Positions 1 to 6,244 of a DNA stretch of 7,403 nucleotides are shown in pieces. How positions within the stretch are numbered: position 1 is the stretch's first letter; each line of letters starts with the position of its first letter. Origin of the DNA: Tissierellia bacterium (GTDB lineage Bacteria > Bacillota > Clostridia > Tissierellales > Tepidimicrobiaceae). A program made the translations under genes and the position numbers. The stretch lies in contig JAAZMG010000136.1 of the NCBI GenBank assembly GCA_012798935.1, positions 1-7,403 on the forward strand. The letters run 5' to 3'. The notes under the pieces are model-generated. The model did no database searches. It was not told where the DNA came from and saw only the letters and a program-made list of their open reading frames with translations.

Positions 1-2
1 TA

Positions 3-86
3 AAAGTATCTCTAGACGAGGAAGAAGTCAAGAACCTTAATAGATCTGCAAACGTTTTAAAAACAACTCTAAATAATTCATTTTAA
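3..86 (+). CDS. C-terminal end of a probable L-lactate/malate dehydrogenase (partial)
   Basis: An open frame enters from the left edge and gives 27 residues before TAA at 84-86. The visible peptide contains SLDEEEVKNLNRSANVLK. This resembles the last helix of the L-lactate/malate dehydrogenase family, where an 'S-L-x-x-E-E ... S-A-x-x-L-K' pattern precedes the end of the protein. L-lactate dehydrogenase interconverts pyruvate and L-lactate using NADH in the cytoplasm. The downstream lactate permease and D-lactate dehydrogenase support the assignment, because the three would make a coherent lactate locus. No catalytic residue lies in the window, so the call rests on a short tail match plus context. 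Another protein with an acidic amphipathic C-terminal helix cannot be excluded. Confidence 0.55.
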   Translation, partial: KVSLDEEEVKNLNRSANVLKTTLNNSF

Positions 87-346
87 AAATTAACAAAAGC
101 ATAAATACTAAACTTTTCGAACAAATTCTAATAAATTTCAAAATTACTTTACTATTTTATAATTTAAAATAATTTAGCACTTCGAAGTTTTTAATATTCT
201 ATCATTCATTATTAAATTATTCCCGGAAATGCTACTACTAAAATTATTACACAAATACTCAAATAATCAACAATAACTAGAATATTAAAAAGGGCATAAG
301 GCATAAGAAATTTAACAAACAAAGTAATAAATAAAGGGGGAAAAAA
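87..346 (+). promoter_or_regulatory. AT-rich non-coding leader upstream of the lactate permease
   Basis: About 260 very AT-rich bases separate the upstream dehydrogenase tail from the permease, with no credible gene. A perfect -10-like TATAAT lies at 158-163, but no convincing -35 hexamer sits 16-18 bases before it (the best is TTTCAA at 136-141). Such hexamers are expected by chance in DNA this AT-rich. A 10-base palindrome ACTTCGAAGT lies at about 180-189 and could be an operator half-site pair, although nothing else supports that. The length of the gap suggests that the permease has its own promoter, but the position is uncertain. Confidence 0.25.
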
Positions 347-2011
347 ATGTTAGCTCTAATAGCTTTTTTACCTATTTTAATTGTGGGTATTTTAATGGTT
401 GCTAGAAACTGGCCATCTACCAAAGCTATGCCTGTTGGCTTTGTGGCAGCTTTAATAATTGCAGGTATTTTTTGGAATATGCCTGCAAAATGGATGTTAT
501 CAGCTACAATTGCTGGTGCAATTAATGCACTTGATATTTTATTAATTGTATTTGGGGCATTGCTTATACTTGGTACAATGAGAAAAAGTGGAGGAGTAGA
601 TGGAATATCAAACTCAATGGCCTATGTTTCAACCGATAGAAGAGTTCAAGTTATATTAATTGGATTTTTGATGGGAGCTTTTTTTGAAGGCGCAGCTGGT
701 TTTGGAACTCCTGCTGCAGTTGCTGCACCTCTATTAGTTGGGATGGGATTTCCGCCGTTAGTTGCAGCTGTAGTTGCTTTAGTAGGAAATAGTGCACCTG
801 TTTCTTTTGGCGCAGTAGGTACTCCCATAATAGGTGGTTTTTCACACTTAGAAAATCTCGCAATTGCAAGTGGATATCCCCATGGATTATATCAATTTTT
901 ATCAGATATTGGTGGTTTTGCATCTATACTTCATTTTTTAGTGGGTTCTTTTGTGCCATTAGCGATGGTTTGTTCTATGACTTTAATAATTGATAGGAGT
1001 ATAAAAAAGGGTCTTGCTGTTTGGAAATTAGCTTTATTTGGTGGTTTAATATTTACGATTCCGCAGATGATAATTGCAAACTTTGTAGGTCCAGAAATCG
1101 CTTCTTTACTGGGATCTTTAATAGCAATACCCATATTTATATTTGCAGTTAGAGCAGGTTTTCTTGTTCCAAAGGATAACTGGGATTTTAAGCCTCGTGA
1201 TCAATGGGAAGATGATTGGGTTGGGGAAATCCAACCTGGAACAATGGACGAGTCTGCTGCTACTGCTGATACTATTAGTCCTGGGAAAGCTTGGGCTCCA
1301 TATGTAATAGTAGGAATTTTGTTATTACTAAGCCGTTTAAAATGGTTGCCATTTCAGTCTATTTTAAACAAATGGAGTTTAACTTGGTCAAATATTTTAG
1401 GAACCTCAATAAGCAGAGGAATTACGCCGTTGTATAATCCAGGTGTTTTTCCATTTATGTTTGTAGCATTACTAATACCTTCAATGCATGGTTTAGCTGG
1501 AAAAGAAGCACGACAAGTTTGGAAAGATACACTGAAACAAGTAGGACCTACCGCTATTGCACTGTTTTTTGCGCTTGGATTAACTTACGTTATGATGAAC
1601 TCAGGTGATGCTTTTGAAAAAGATTCAATGTTAATAGTTATAGCTAAAACTTTAGCTTCTCTAGTAGGTAAAGGATGGTATATACTTGCTCCGGTAGTGG
1701 GTGTACTAGGTGCATTTATTTCAGGTAGCTGTACAGTATCTGATATCATGTTTGGTCCGCTTCAATTTGATGCAGCTATTCAGGCAGGGATACCTGTAAT
1801 TCCAATTCTTGCACTCCAAACTGTAGGTGGAGCTGCAGGTAATATGATTTGTGTGCATAATGTTGTTGCTGCATTAACAACTGTTGGATTAGTTGGAAAG
1901 GAAGGAAGAGTAATTAAAAATAATCTTGTAATATCATTGGGCTATGCTATATTAGCAGGAATTTTCACAATGATCATTATGTATGTTTTAAAGCCTGGAT
2001 TTTTAATCTAA
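347..2011 (+). CDS. lctP: L-lactate permease, LctP family
   Basis: This 554-residue integral membrane protein belongs to the lactate permease (LctP) family, which moves lactate, and in some members glycolate, across the cytoplasmic membrane with protons. The length is typical of the family. Hydrophobic segments run through most of the protein, starting with an N-terminal helix at residues 2-18. Family signature stretches are visible: EGAAGFGTPAA at 114-124, NSAPVSFGAVGTP at 148-160, SGSCTVSDIMFG at 459-470 and GGAAGNMICVHN at 494-505. A polar, acidic loop at about 275-312 separates two membrane blocks. The start is supported by AAAGGGGG at 333-340, six bases before ATG. A dehydrogenase tail lies upstream and LdhA downstream, so lactate is the likely substrate. 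Direction of transport cannot be read from sequence. Confidence 0.93.
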   Translation: MLALIAFLPILIVGILMVARNWPSTKAMPVGFVAALIIAGIFWNMPAKWMLSATIAGAINALDILLIVFGALLILGTMRKSGGVDGISNSMAYVSTDRRVQVILIGFLMGAFFEGAAGFGTPAAVAAPLLVGMGFPPLVAAVVALVGNSAPVSFGAVGTPIIGGFSHLENLAIASGYPHGLYQFLSDIGGFASILHFLVGSFVPLAMVCSMTLIIDRSIKKGLAVWKLALFGGLIFTIPQMIIANFVGPEIASLLGSLIAIPIFIFAVRAGFLVPKDNWDFKPRDQWEDDWVGEIQPGTMDESAATADTISPGKAWAPYVIVGILLLLSRLKWLPFQSILNKWSLTWSNILGTSISRGITPLYNPGVFPFMFVALLIPSMHGLAGKEARQVWKDTLKQVGPTAIALFFALGLTYVMMNSGDAFEKDSMLIVIAKTLASLVGKGWYILAPVVGVLGAFISGSCTVSDIMFGPLQFDAAIQAGIPVIPILALQTVGGAAGNMICVHNVVAALTTVGLVGKEGRVIKNNLVISLGYAILAGIFTMIIMYVLKPGFLI

Positions 2012-2112
2012 ACTGAAAATTTAATTGTCTTTTCAAGGTGTTATTAAATGTATTAAATTACGTTAAAAGTTTAAATGAATTTGAAAAAATCATAAAATGA
2101 GGGGGATAATAA

Positions 2113-3117
2113 GTGAAAATTGCTTTTTTCAGTACTAAACCTTATGATAAAGAAACTTTTGAACCTTTGGCAAAAAAAATGAAGATTGATATTAAATATT
2201 TTGAAGAAAAACTGAATTCGAATACAGCAGTTCTAGCTAAAGGGTATGATGCAACTTGTAGTTTTGTGAATGATGATCTTAATGCAGATGTAGTTCGGAC
2301 CCTTAAAGATATAGGAGTTAAGGCTATTTTGCTTAGATGTGCAGGTTTCGACAGTGTGGATTTAGAAAAAGCTAAGGAACTTGATATGCCGGTTCTTAGA
2401 GTGCCTGCTTATTCACCATCAGCTGTTGCTGAACATGCAGTAGCTTTATTATTGGCAGTCAATAGAAAAATACATTTGGGAAGTAGTAGAACAAAAGGAT
2501 TTAACTTTGACATTAATGGTCTTATAGGGAAGGTTTTAAGAGGGAAAACAGCAGGAGTTATAGGAACAGGAAGAATAGGGAAAGTAGTGATTGAAATATT
2601 AACGGGATTTGGTATGAATATCATAGCTTATGATATATATCCTGATACAAAAAGTAATATTAACTATGTAACACTTGATGAATTATTTTCTAAATCTGAT
2701 GTTATTACTCTTCACACACCATTGACTCCAGATACAAAATATATTATTAATTCAGATAGTATTTCTAAAATGAAAGATGAAATTATTTTAATAAATACTG
2801 CAAGAGGTGGTTTAATAAAAACTAAAGATTTAATTAAGGCTCTCGAGGATGGTAAATTTGGTGGAGTGGGTCTAGATGTTTGTGATCAAGAAGCCGAGTA
2901 TTTCTATGCTGATCAATCACATATAACTGATAAAGATGAAGAGTTACAAAAGCTTCTATCTTTTGATAGACTCATTCTTACAGGACATCAAGCTTTCTTT
3001 ACAGAGGAATCTATGGAGGCTATTGCTGAAACTACACTTACAAATTTAAAAAGTTTCATGGAAGATGGAGATTTGACCAATGATGTTAATTTATTTTTAG
3101 ACAGCATAAAAGAATAA
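2113..3117 (+). CDS. ldhA: D-lactate dehydrogenase (D-2-hydroxyacid dehydrogenase family)
   Basis: This 334-residue cytoplasmic enzyme is predicted to interconvert pyruvate and D-lactate with NAD(H). Its length matches fermentative LdhA enzymes (about 330). The Rossmann nucleotide-binding motif GTGRIG is at 151-156, with an acidic residue D174 after the second strand (AYDIYPD), which favours NAD over NADP. The catalytic set of the family is present: Arg231 in NTARGG, Glu260 in CDQEAEYF and His292 in TGHQAFFTEES. The last two blocks are characteristic of the LdhA branch rather than of glycerate or formate dehydrogenases. Translation begins at GTG 2113, chosen because GAGGGGG at 2099-2105 lies seven bases upstream and the protein starts directly with strand one (MKIAFFSTKP). 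It follows the permease by 101 bases, so the two may be co-transcribed. A different 2-hydroxyacid substrate is possible. Confidence 0.92.
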   Translation: MKIAFFSTKPYDKETFEPLAKKMKIDIKYFEEKLNSNTAVLAKGYDATCSFVNDDLNADVVRTLKDIGVKAILLRCAGFDSVDLEKAKELDMPVLRVPAYSPSAVAEHAVALLLAVNRKIHLGSSRTKGFNFDINGLIGKVLRGKTAGVIGTGRIGKVVIEILTGFGMNIIAYDIYPDTKSNINYVTLDELFSKSDVITLHTPLTPDTKYIINSDSISKMKDEIILINTARGGLIKTKDLIKALEDGKFGGVGLDVCDQEAEYFYADQSHITDKDEELQKLLSFDRLILTGHQAFFTEESMEAIAETTLTNLKSFMEDGDLTNDVNLFLDSIKE

Positions 3118-3290
3118 TAGCTAAATTTATTTAAATATTTCTATAGCAATTTTAGCAGTTTTTGTGCCATACTTTAAAACCTTACAAAAGTTGGTATATA
3201 AAATTTATATGCTCTAAATAAGTAGAATTGTAAAATAGCAATATGATATCTATGGTAATTGGAATTAGAATTGAGGAGGTTGCTATTGCA
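3118..3290 (+). promoter_or_regulatory. Intergenic region before the BMC shell gene
   Basis: These 173 AT-rich bases lie between ldhA and the shell gene. I see no strong terminator hairpin and no clear promoter pair. TTGGTA at about 3192-3197 followed 16 bases later by TCTAAA is only a weak sigma-A-like match. The one clear signal is GAGGAGGT at 3273-3280, ten bases before ATG 3291. It fixes the shell protein start. An in-frame ATG at 3243 has no ribosome binding site of its own and would place this Shine-Dalgarno sequence inside the gene. Confidence 0.4.
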
Positions 3291-3602
3291 ATGGAGGAAG
3301 CACTAGGTATGGTTAAAACAAAAGGTTTGGTGGCTTCGATGGAGGCGGTAGATGCTATGATAAAAGTAGAAAATGTTATATTATTGGGTTACGAAAAAAC
3401 AGGTCATGAAATGGTTACAGTAATGGTTCGTGGGGATATGAATGCAGTTAAAGCTTCTGTAGATGCAGGGACTATTGCTGCAAAAAAGGTAGGGGAAGTA
3501 GTATCAACAGATATAATAGTTTGCCCGGATGGAAACATATCAAATATATTTTATAAAGCAAAAGTAAAAGGTAGTAAGAAGACAGGGGTAGAGAAAGAAT
3601 AG
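3291..3602 (+). CDS. Bacterial microcompartment shell protein, BMC-H type (single BMC domain)
   Basis: This 103-residue protein is a single BMC (Pf00936-type) domain, which forms hexamers that tile the facets of a protein-shelled microcompartment. The N-terminus EALGMVKTKGL, the middle GYEKTGHEMVTVMVRGD (33-49) and AVKASVDAG (52-60) closely follow PduA/EutM-type shell proteins. The lattice Lys (K25) and Asn (N28) are kept. Two sites are odd. The pore loop that is usually K-I-G-S-G reads K-T-G-H-E at 36-40, and the conserved Arg-Pro-His near the C-terminus (PduA Arg79) reads Cys78-Pro-Asp80. A lysine-rich tail follows from about 89. ATG 3291 is used because GAGGAGGT lies ten bases upstream and family members start just before EALG. 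No other shell gene, encapsulated enzyme or signature aldehyde dehydrogenase is in the window. The cargo is therefore unknown. Confidence 0.9.
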   Translation: MEEALGMVKTKGLVASMEAVDAMIKVENVILLGYEKTGHEMVTVMVRGDMNAVKASVDAGTIAAKKVGEVVSTDIIVCPDGNISNIFYKAKVKGSKKTGVEKE

Positions 3603-3608
3603 GTAAAC

Positions 3609-3665
3609 ATGACACCCGGCACTAATTAATAAATTTATTAGTTAGTGCCGGGTGTCATATTTTGT
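3609..3665 (+). terminator. Long near-perfect hairpin, likely Rho-independent terminator and REP-like palindrome
   Basis: Bases 3609-3658 form an inverted repeat. A 17-base outer arm (ATGACACCCGGCACTAA) is matched exactly by its reverse complement, then comes one T/G position (a U-G pair in RNA), then an internal AT palindrome of 14 bases. The tail ATATTTTG is T-rich but not a strong uridine run. The hairpin begins seven bases after the shell gene stop, so it probably ends that transcript. Because the arms are symmetrical it could also work on the other strand. Its GC-rich CCCGGCACTAA core recurs at 6107-6117, which suggests a dispersed repeat rather than a one-off terminator. Confidence 0.75.
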
Positions 3666-3704
3666 TAGTTTATTTAATACCCTAGTATTGAATAAGGATA
3701 ATAT

Positions 3705-3711
3705 AAGGGGG
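3705..3711 (+). promoter_or_regulatory. Ribosome binding site deciding the permease start
   Basis: AAGGGGG lies nine bases before GTG 3721. It selects that GTG over an in-frame ATG at 3652, which is inside the preceding hairpin and would add 23 residues that do not resemble an APC permease N-terminus. Confidence 0.7.
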
Positions 3712-3720
3712 TTGTTATTA

Positions 3721-5107
3721 GTGTCGGATGGTAAATTAAGGCGGGATTTAACCTTTTTACAAATGATAGCTATAGCATCAGGAGCAGTAATTGGGGGTTG
3801 GCTTGCAGAGGCACCCTATTGGTTTTCAGTAACTGGGGCTGGAGGGGCATTTGTATTTCCTATATTAGCAATATTCTTGATTCCAGTTGGTTTAGCATTT
3901 TGCAGAGCTTACAGCAATGCTACCCTTTGCTTCCTCAGTAGATGTTTGGACTACTAACGCATTTGGACATAAAGCTGGATGGTTTGCCCAATGGATGATG
4001 TTTTTAATACAAGTGGTAGAACCACCACTTATGGCTTTTATATTTATTACAGCTATAAATTATTTTATTCCAATTCCTCCAAATATGGTGGTATGGGTAG
4101 CCATAGGAATGGTTTTCGTCTGGTATATAATATCCAATTTTAATATTGGGCTTACTGGTAAATTAGCAACTATATTTTTCTTTACTATGGTAATTATATC
4201 CTTAATAGTTGCAATAACATTTTTTTCTAGCGGTAACTGGTCTTATTCCAATATATCTAATCATGGAGGACTATTTCCTAAGGGATTTAGGGGTATATTT
4301 GTAGCATTCGCTGTATTTGCATTAAAATTCATTGGTTTTGAGATGACGCCAACAATGATAGAAGAAACCAATTTTCCAGCAAAAAAGATGTCCAGGGTTA
4401 TCTTATCAGCATTATTTGTGCCTGCTATATTGTACTTTGTTGTTGTATTGGCTATGGCAGGATTAGCTCCTTGGCAAGAAATTGCAAATATGAGTATGCC
4501 CGAACCTGAGCTGGTGGCTAAATTTGGGCTGCCTGGTATAATTGCTATTGCTGCTATAATATCGGGTATTTTGCACGCATTAACAACTTTAATGGGCTTT
4601 TGGACTTCTTCTGCTAGGGTGTTGTATGTGTTGTATGGAGCCGCTCAGTTAAATCAGCTACCTGAAATATTTACTAAGTTAAATAAGCATGGTCAGCCTG
4701 TTGTTGCCAATCTTGTTGTATTGGGATTTTCAATATTCTTCTGTTTATTTACCGGCGAGAATTGGGTTCAATATATTTATGCAATTTCCTGTGTAGCCGC
4801 AGGGATAATATATTTTGTATGTTGCTTGAATGTAATTGTACTGAGAAGAAAGCATCCTGAATGGGAAAGACCTTACAGAGCACCTGGTGGTGATTGGCTA
4901 TTTATTTTAGGAATGCTTGTTGGAATATGGATTATAATTGGATCTACTTTAGAACTTGAACTAGGTGGATATATATCACTTGGAATCTATATAGTTATAG
5001 GGATATTACTGAATTTACTGATGGATATCTATAGAAAAAGAGATCCAGAAAAGCATAAACTGATTACATTAACACCAAAGGACAAAGCTAGTGTAGGCAG
5101 CAAATAA
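3721..5107 (+). pseudogene. APC-superfamily amino acid permease, frameshifted
   Basis: A cytoplasmic-membrane permease of the amino acid-polyamine-organocation (APC) superfamily is split between two frames. Frame one, from GTG 3721, gives 60 residues with the TM1 motif region GAVIGGW (21-27). Frame two continues to 5107. Removing one T from TTTT at 3898-3901 gives ...VGLAF-AELTAMLPFASS..., exactly the TM2 continuation expected, and a 461-residue protein of normal family length. Other family signs in the restored protein are GFEMTPTMIEETNFP at about 205-219, SSARVLY at about 296-302 and the C-terminal LRRKHPEWERPYRAPGG at about 374-390. Unrepaired, translation stops at TAA 3955-3957 after one membrane helix. 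The lesion may be genuine or a homopolymer sequencing error. The substrate is not readable; the amidase gene 23 bases downstream suggests an amide or amino acid derivative. Confidence 0.88.
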
Positions 5108-5130
5108 AATATAATAAGGGGGAATACCAG

Positions 5131-6042
5131 ATGAAAGTAATTCCAAGCAATAAGGTTATATATAAATTCAAATACGATTTAGATTATGTGGAAAGGATTT
5201 CACCGTGAGAAGTTATAGAAGTTGAAACCAACGATTGTTTTTTTCAACAAATTTTTGATGAAACTCAAGTCCTAACGGAAATCGATTATGATATGTTAAA
5301 TCCGGCTACAGGACCTGTTTATGTAGAAGGTGCAGAACCAGGAGATTTGCTGCAAGTCAAAATCATTAGTATTGATGTGGAAGATAAAGGCATAGCTGCA
5401 GTTGTACCTGGGGAAGGGGTGTTAGGTGATCAAGTTACAAAGCCTATAATTAGGGTTATCCATGTTAAGGATGGTTGTGCTGTATTTCATGGAGTTAAAT
5501 TACCTATACAACCTATGATTGGTGTAATAGGAGTAGCTCCTAAAAAAGAAGATGGAGAATGGGCAACAGATAGCCCCTGGAAACATGGGGGCAATATGGA
5601 TACTAAAGACATTAAAGCTGGTTCTACACTATATTTTCCAGTAAATCAAAGGGGAGCTTTATTAGCATTAGGTGATTGCCATGCTATTATGGGAGATGGA
5701 GAGATTTGTTTTACTGGTTTGGAAATACCTGCAAAAGTAACACTTGAAATAAATTTAATCAAGGATAAAAATATTAAGTGGCCTTTAGTAGAAACAGACG
5801 AATATACTATGGTAATTGCCTCAGGAGATGATTTAGAGGATGCAGTATATGAAGCCACTAGTCAGGCTGTAGGTCATATTAAGGATAGTTTAAAAATAGA
5901 ATGGGAAGATGCTTATGTTTTAGCAAGTTTAGCTGTAGATTTGAAGATATCTCAGGTTGTAGATCCAAAGATGACTGTAAGGGCAGCTATACCGAAATAT
6001 GTAGTGTCAACTGAAAAGTTAATTGAAGATTTAACTAAATAA
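5131..6042 (+). pseudogene. Acetamidase/formamidase family protein with an in-frame TGA
   Basis: Reading from ATG 5131, eight bases after AAGGGGG (5116-5122), gives a 303-codon frame interrupted once by TGA at 5206-5208 (codon 26). The length and start match the acetamidase/formamidase family, which hydrolyses short amides to ammonia and a carboxylate in the cytoplasm. Family blocks are intact: ETNDCF just after the stop, NPATGPVYVEGAEPGD from about residue 57, HGGNMDTKDIKAGSTLY from 152 and GDCHAIMGDGEICFTGLE from 181. At the stop the context is S-P-stop-E-V-I, where relatives usually have Gly (P/S-G-E/D-V), so a single GGA to TGA change explains it. An internal ATG at 5293 starts at residue 55, lacks a ribosome binding site and would lose the first strands. 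The gene was probably co-transcribed with the permease. It may be inactive, read through, or intact with a base-call error. Confidence 0.87.
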
Positions 6043-6044
6043 CC

Positions 6045-6071
6045 CGGACATGGGGACGGTTAACTTGTCCG
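6045..6071 (+). repeat. REP-like palindrome with GGGGACGG core
   Basis: CGGACA at 6045-6050 and TGTCCG at 6066-6071 are perfect inverted repeats enclosing TGGGGACGGTTAACT. From general knowledge, short palindromes with a GGGGACGG centre and flanking G-A-C-A / T-G-T-C arms are dispersed in many Clostridia and related Firmicutes, often with REP-associated (Y1) transposases. I see no transposase in this window. The element starts three bases after the amidase stop codon. Assignment to that repeat family is from recall and not from a search. Confidence 0.6.
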
Positions 6072-6101
6072 AATTTGTCTGCATGATAACCCGGTAAATA
6101 T

Positions 6102-6152
6102 AGCAACCCGGCACTAACCTATGAACCTATTGGTGCTGGGTTGTTGTATTTT
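6102..6152 (+). terminator. Rho-independent terminator sharing its core with the 3609 hairpin
   Basis: Bases 6102-6117 pair with 6130-6145 in a 16-bp stem that includes three G-U pairs, with a 12-base loop. The tail GTATTTTC, followed a little later by CCCCCTTTTTT, gives T-runs on the exit side. It lies about 60 bases beyond the amidase stop and separates that gene from the lipoprotein gene. The ascending arm contains CCCGGCACTAA (6107-6117), the same core as in the hairpin after the shell gene. Confidence 0.72.
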
Positions 6153-6244
6153 CTCCCCCTTTTTTCAAAAAATTAAAGGATATTCAGCAAATATGTCGAA
6201 TACTGTAATCATAGAAAAATTCAAAGAATTTAGGAGGTATTAAT
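6146..6244 (+). promoter_or_regulatory. Leader of the lipoprotein gene with strong ribosome binding site
   Basis: This AT-rich gap follows the terminator and should hold the promoter of the lipoprotein gene. A possible -10 TGTAAT lies near 6204-6209 with only a poor -35 (TATTCA) 17 bases upstream, so no promoter is claimed. AGGAGGT at 6232-6238 lies six bases before ATG 6245 and fixes the start. Unlike the four genes with A-GGGGG sites, this is a canonical Shine-Dalgarno sequence. Confidence 0.45.

Noticed and set aside
646..1134. Antisense open frames opposite the lactate permease
   Set aside because: They lie fully within a well-supported gene, have low-complexity or biased composition and no ribosome binding sites. 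They are shadows of the real frame.
3118..3242. Possible remnant of another small gene between ldhA and the shell gene
   Set aside because: A short hydrophobic frame can be read near 3145-3218, but it has no start with a ribosome binding site and no family resemblance. AT-rich DNA gives such stretches by chance.
3243..3290. Upstream ATG giving a 119-residue shell protein
   Set aside because: There is no ribosome binding site before 3243. GAGGAGGT lies inside this extension at the right distance from ATG 3291, and family members start next to EALG.
3652..3720. ATG at 3652 as start of the permease
   Set aside because: It lies inside the terminator hairpin and lacks a ribosome binding site. 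GTG 3721 has AAGGGGG nine bases upstream and gives a typical APC N-terminus.
3895..3905. Programmed ribosomal frameshift in the permease
   Set aside because: The needed shift is +1 at a short T-run with no slow codon, stop codon or stimulatory structure at the site. Transporters of this family are not known for such control.
5206..5235. UGA as selenocysteine with a downstream SECIS element
   Set aside because: Only a four-base-pair stem (GTTG/CAAC at 5221-5232) follows the TGA, and the family residue at this position is usually Gly, not Cys. Nothing supports selenocysteine.
5293..6042. Shortened amidase as an independent gene starting at ATG 5293
   Set aside because: No Shine-Dalgarno sequence precedes it, and conserved family sequence (ETNDCF) lies upstream in the same frame. 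This makes it the remainder of an interrupted gene.
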